Origin: JAPWJZ01 sp038247245
GTDB taxonomy: Bacteria; Pseudomonadota; Alphaproteobacteria; Micavibrionales; UBA2020
Direction: 5' to 3'
NCBI GenBank assembly: GCA_038247245.1
Contig: JBBRVE010000017.1
Location: forward strand, 1-44,601
Length of the DNA stretch: 44,601 bases
Position 1 is the first letter of the stretch, and each line of letters opens with the position of its first letter. Position numbers and translations under genes: made by a program. The notes under the pieces were generated by a model that worked only from the letters and a program-made list of their open reading frames with translations, was not told the origin of the DNA and searched no databases. Shown piece by piece: positions 41,011 through 44,601 of this stretch.

Positions 41011-42951
41011 TTATGGAGAAGGCGGTTTCGCACCCTTGGCCGGCTTAGCGGCGGGAGCATCGTCAATTTTTTCCAGATCGTTCAGGTATTTGTCGATCAA
41101 CGACAACCCCTTCTGCCAGAATTCCGGCGTTTCGGGATCGAGGTCGAAGGGCTGCGTCATCTCGTACAGGTTGCGGGTGATACCCGTTTCCAGCAGCTCG
41201 ATATAATTGTCGACGAATTCCTGTTTCGCTTCGGGGCCTTCCTTCTCGGCCGATTTATACGCCTGATACAACCCGTTGACCATGTTCTGCGCAAAGGAAT
41301 AGGAATAGACGTAGAACGGCGTGTCGTAGAAATGCGGGATGACCATCCAGTAGTAACGGTCGTATTTGTCAGTTTCGACGGCGGGGCCGAAATATTCTTT
41401 TTGCGTCTGCACCCAGATATCGGAAATATCCTCGACCGACAGCTCGCCCTTTTTGCGCGCTTCATGCGCCTTGCGCTCGAAATCATAGTAGGACAGCTGC
41501 TGCATTGAATTGAGGATCATGCCCTCGACCTTATCCTTCAGCAGGTCTTTGCGGCGGGCGGGGTCTTTTTCCTTGGCCAGCATTTCTTCGAACACAAGCA
41601 TTTCGGCGAAAATGCTGGCGGTTTCGGATACGGCCGTCGACATTTCGGAGAGGAACAAGCCGCGCGCCTGTTCCGCCAGCACCTGATGCACGCCGTGGCC
41701 GAGTTCATGGCCGAGCGTGACGAGTGAATCGCGGTCGCCCGTATAGCTCATGAAAACAAACGGCGCATTCTCGGGGCCGGTCGGCATGGCAAACGCGCCG
41801 GTTTCTTTGTCGGGGCGCGGCTGGGCGTCGATGCGGTTGCTGTCAAAAAACTTCTGCGCGATACGCGCGAATTTGGGGGAGAATTTCTTGAAGGCGCGCA
41901 GAATGGTACGGCGGGCGTCGTCGAAACTGTATTCCGCTTCTTCCTCCGGCGCTTTTGGCAGCGGCATACCCAGTTGCGCGCGCGGCATGACTTCCACGCC
42001 GTGCTGCTCGGCTTTCCATCTGTAAAAACGGTGCGACAGTTTGGAATAATTCGCCTTCACCGTTTCAGTCATCGTATCGACAATTTCGAGCGTCAGCAGG
42101 TTGCCGCGATTTTCTTCTTCGTCGGGGCGCGCGTATTTGTTCAGTTCCGCATAGGTCAGCGTGTCGCGCATCAGTGTGTTATAGATCAGCGCCATGCGTT
42201 TCGACCCGGCCTCCAGCGCGTCGCCCAGTTTTTCGCGTAGCGCGGCGCGCTGTTCGATTGTTTCATAACCCTTGGTGCCAAACAGTTCATGCGCTTCGTC
42301 GATGGAAATTTTCTTGCCGCCGACATCGACACGCATGCCATTCAGCGTTTCATGATAAAGCCTGCGCCATGCTTCGCTGTTGCTGGCGGAGTATTCTGCG
42401 CTGAGCGATGCCACATCGCCGTCAATCTGCTCCGACCGACCGCCGCGCACCCGCGCGATCCATGGCGCATAGACGGCAAGCGCCGGCGCGCCCAGCTTGG
42501 TCATCAAATCGCGCTCTTTCATTTCCAGCAGCTCTTCTTCGAAAAAGCCGGTATTTTCACCGACCACATCCATCCATTTCTTGATGGCTTCTGTTTTCGA
42601 GAAGTTATTGAGGTTATCCGCCTCCAAAAGACCCGCATAGCAGGATATTTTCGTGCGCATGTTTTCCAGCGCTTCGTATTCCGCAATCGCCTCGCCCAGC
42701 TGCGGGCCCGTCAGGTAGGCGATGGTCGAATTATATTCGTCGTAGAATTTTTTTGATCTTGTTTCCAGCGCGTCCTTGTCCGCCTCCAGCTCGGGCGAAT
42801 TCAGCGCAGGGTACAGCTGCGTCAAATCCCAGCGCGGCAGGTTATCGTTACCGGCGGAAAGATCGGGATCTGCGGCAGAATTGAAGCTCCGGGACGGACG
42901 CGGGCCGGGTTTGCGCGAGCGGGAGAAGTCCTCACGAAGATGCTTTTTCAT
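41011..42951 (-). CDS. pepF: M3-family oligoendopeptidase F, copy 1
   Basis: Zinc metallopeptidase of the M3B/PepF type, degrading short peptides in the cytoplasm. 646 residues. The catalytic site is HELGH (415-419, VTLGHELGHGVHQV), with the third ligand probably E443 in AVSETASIFAEM. The N-terminal PepF domain (RWDLTQLYPALNSPELEADK) and the IPHFYDTPFYVYSYSFAQ motif near the C-terminus support the family. The tail is Lys/Pro/Ala-rich. It overlaps the stop of copy 2 by four bases (ATGA on the minus strand at 42948-42951), so the two peptidases are translationally coupled. Confidence 0.94.
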   Translation of the reverse strand: MKKHLREDFSRSRKPGPRPSRSFNSAADPDLSAGNDNLPRWDLTQLYPALNSPELEADKDALETRSKKFYDEYNSTIAYLTGPQLGEAIAEYEALENMRTKISCYAGLLEADNLNNFSKTEAIKKWMDVVGENTGFFEEELLEMKERDLMTKLGAPALAVYAPWIARVRGGRSEQIDGDVASLSAEYSASNSEAWRRLYHETLNGMRVDVGGKKISIDEAHELFGTKGYETIEQRAALREKLGDALEAGSKRMALIYNTLMRDTLTYAELNKYARPDEEENRGNLLTLEIVDTMTETVKANYSKLSHRFYRWKAEQHGVEVMPRAQLGMPLPKAPEEEAEYSFDDARRTILRAFKKFSPKFARIAQKFFDSNRIDAQPRPDKETGAFAMPTGPENAPFVFMSYTGDRDSLVTLGHELGHGVHQVLAEQARGLFLSEMSTAVSETASIFAEMLVFEEMLAKEKDPARRKDLLKDKVEGMILNSMQQLSYYDFERKAHEARKKGELSVEDISDIWVQTQKEYFGPAVETDKYDRYYWMVIPHFYDTPFYVYSYSFAQNMVNGLYQAYKSAEKEGPEAKQEFVDNYIELLETGITRNLYEMTQPFDLDPETPEFWQKGLSLIDKYLNDLEKIDDAPAAKPAKGAKPPSP

Positions 42952-44601
42952 CCGCCCCCCATTTTCGGGCCCTTGCGGGCGTGTTTGTTCGACGGCGGGT
43001 CGATAGCATGGGGCTTGTCGTCGTTTACGGCGTGCTTCAGGTCGGAAACTTCGCCCGCGGCGTTTTTGAAATCCTGATGCGTTTTGTGAATGGCCTCGAT
43101 CCGGCGATCAAGTTGTTCGACTTCGTCGATATAACGCTCGATGACCGCCAGGCCCTTCTTCCAGAATTGCGGGTCGGTGGTGTCGAACCCGAACTCGGCC
43201 AGCGCAACCTCGTGACGGTGCGTGCCGCCCGCCTGCAGCATGTCTTCGTATTTATCCACGAAAGCCTGTTTATCGGGCGTCTTGGTGTATTCGTCATACA
43301 GCGTATTCACAAGACAGTCACCGAATGCATAGGCATAAACATAGAACGGTGTGTGGATGAAATGCGGCACATACATCCAGAAATTATCCGCGCCCGGCAC
43401 ATCGAGGTTGACGGCGGGGCCAAGGCTGTCTTTCTGCGTCTGCTGCCAGATGTCGGAAATGCGTTCCGGCGACAGTTCGCCTTTCTCGCGGCGTTCTTCA
43501 TGCACCTTTTGTTCAAAGGTGAAAAACGCGGTCTGGCGGTTGACGGTGTTCAGCATGCCTTCGACCTTTTCGGCCAGCATGTTGCGGCGCACGAGCAAGT
43601 CATCCTCGCGGCTGAGAAGTTCGCGGAACACGATCATTTCGCCAAACACGCTGGCGGTTTCGGCAAGCGTCAGTGGCGTATCGGATTTCAGGAAACCTTG
43701 GCTGCTTGCCATCACCTGATGGATGCCATGGCCAAGCTCATGCGCCAGCGTCATGACATCGGCGGCGGAGCCAAAGAAATTGAGCAGGATATATGGATGC
43801 GCCGACGGCACCGCCGGATGTGCGAAACCGCCGATGTCCTTGCCGGCGCGGGGTTCGGCATCGATCCAGCCCTTATCGAAAAACTCTCGGCCGATCTTTT
43901 CCATCCCGGGGGAGATTTTGGCGAAGCCCGCCAGCACAATCTCCTTTGCTTCTTCCCAGCTGTAGCGCGTGTTTGCTTCGCCCGGCAGCGGCGCGTTGCG
44001 GTCGGCGGGGTGCAGGCGCGCAACGCCCGCTTTTTTCGCTTTCCATGCGTAATAGCGGTGCGATGTTTTCGCGTAATTGTCGCGCACGGCCTTTAGCAGC
44101 GCATCGACCGTTTCCTGGTCGATCTGGTTCTCCAGATGCTGGCGCGATTCAGGTTTTTCAAAATTGCGCCAGCGGTCATCGACCGATTTAAGGTCGGCCA
44201 GCGTATTTGTAATCAGCGCAAAAGCCTTTTTGTTTTCACCCAGTTCGCGGCCAAAGGCGAGATACGCTTCGCGGCGCAGCTTGGCGTCGGTCGAGGTATC
44301 AATGATGTTGACGGCCTCGGCCTCGGTCATTTCCTTGCCGCGCACGGTCACGCGCAGGTCGATCATCAGCTGGTTATAAAGCCTGCGCCACGCGTCATCG
44401 GCCACCGGCTGCATCTGGTGCTGGAATTTTTCGGCGGCGTCCGACAGCTGGTGTTCGCGCATGGACCGCACGCGCCCGATCCACGGCGCGTAATGCGCGA
44501 GCTTGGGCGCCGCGATTTTCTGGAGCAGGTCAGCTTCCTTGATTTTGTTTATTTCCAGCGTGAAAAACAACATCGCTTCGGATGATTTGCGCAGCCGGTC
44601 G
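42948..44601 (-). CDS. M3-family oligoendopeptidase F, copy 2 (5' end outside window)
   Basis: Paralogue of the gene at 41011 with the same motifs: HELGHGIHQVMASSQGF for zinc, LAETASVFGEM with the third ligand, and VPHFIHTPFYVYAYAFGD near the end. The frame stays open to the right edge, and alignment with copy 1 shows about 130 N-terminal residues lie beyond the window, so the ATG at 44573 (MLFFTLEINK) is internal and should not be taken as the start. The tail is polar and basic (PPSNKHARKGPKMGGG). It overlaps copy 1 by four bases. Confidence 0.92.
   Translation of the reverse strand, partial: DRLRKSSEAMLFFTLEINKIKEADLLQKIAAPKLAHYAPWIGRVRSMREHQLSDAAEKFQHQMQPVADDAWRRLYNQLMIDLRVTVRGKEMTEAEAVNIIDTSTDAKLRREAYLAFGRELGENKKAFALITNTLADLKSVDDRWRNFEKPESRQHLENQIDQETVDALLKAVRDNYAKTSHRYYAWKAKKAGVARLHPADRNAPLPGEANTRYSWEEAKEIVLAGFAKISPGMEKIGREFFDKGWIDAEPRAGKDIGGFAHPAVPSAHPYILLNFFGSAADVMTLAHELGHGIHQVMASSQGFLKSDTPLTLAETASVFGEMIVFRELLSREDDLLVRRNMLAEKVEGMLNTVNRQTAFFTFEQKVHEERREKGELSPERISDIWQQTQKDSLGPAVNLDVPGADNFWMYVPHFIHTPFYVYAYAFGDCLVNTLYDEYTKTPDKQAFVDKYEDMLQAGGTHRHEVALAEFGFDTTDPQFWKKGLAVIERYIDEVEQLDRRIEAIHKTHQDFKNAAGEVSDLKHAVNDDKPHAIDPPSNKHARKGPKMGGG

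Overview
The window (44.6 kb, G+C-rich) reads as chromosome of an alphaproteobacterium. The evidence is the division and cell wall (dcw) cluster running rsmH-ftsL-ftsI-murE-murF-mraY-murD-ftsW-murG-murC-murB-ddl-ftsQ-ftsA-ftsZ, then lpxC-bamD-recN-ligA; the three-gene proton-translocating transhydrogenase (pntAA-pntAB-pntB); a meso-DAP type MurE; and GANTC sites (the CcrM methylation sequence) clustered before ftsZ. Genus cannot be fixed from the sequence alone. No tRNA, rRNA 16S/23S/5S, CRISPR array, transposase or phage gene was seen.

Layout. 1-2500: the tail of an unknown gene, a small reverse-strand gene, a solitary sdhB, a 470-base stretch with a possible decayed antisense reading frame, and an unknown 175-residue protein. 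2600-5600: purine nucleoside phosphorylase and two related N-acetylmuramoyl-L-alanine amidases, which are separated by an A+T-richer reverse gene of unknown origin. 5620-6060: RNase P RNA (rnpB) with its promoter and a weak terminator. 6074-8823: an accessory block with a J-domain protein, an overlapping helical protein and four tandem small paralogues of one family I do not recognise. 8824-27736: the dcw cluster, all on the plus strand with many 1-26 base overlaps. 27850-34045: a small exported protein (minus), then lpxC, bamD, recN, ligA (plus). 34081-44601: all on the minus strand: a small unknown protein, two tandem alpha/beta hydrolases, the transhydrogenase operon, an ABC1/UbiB-family kinase and two tandem M3 oligoendopeptidases, the last running off the window.

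Function. The dcw genes make UDP-MurNAc-pentapeptide (MurB, C, D, E, F, Ddl), lipid I and II (MraY, MurG), and build the septum (FtsZ, A, Q, L, W, I). LpxC and BamD add outer-membrane lipid A and beta-barrel assembly; RecN and LigA repair and seal DNA; the amidases probably recycle or remodel peptidoglycan.

The best candidate for an undescribed system is 6074-8823: a J-domain co-chaperone-like gene, its overlapping partner, and four tandemly duplicated proteins of 105-120 residues that share an I/LFNF-x-A/S motif and a C-terminal MH-x-K/R-L...G-x-PP motif. It lies where mraZ would often stand before rsmH.
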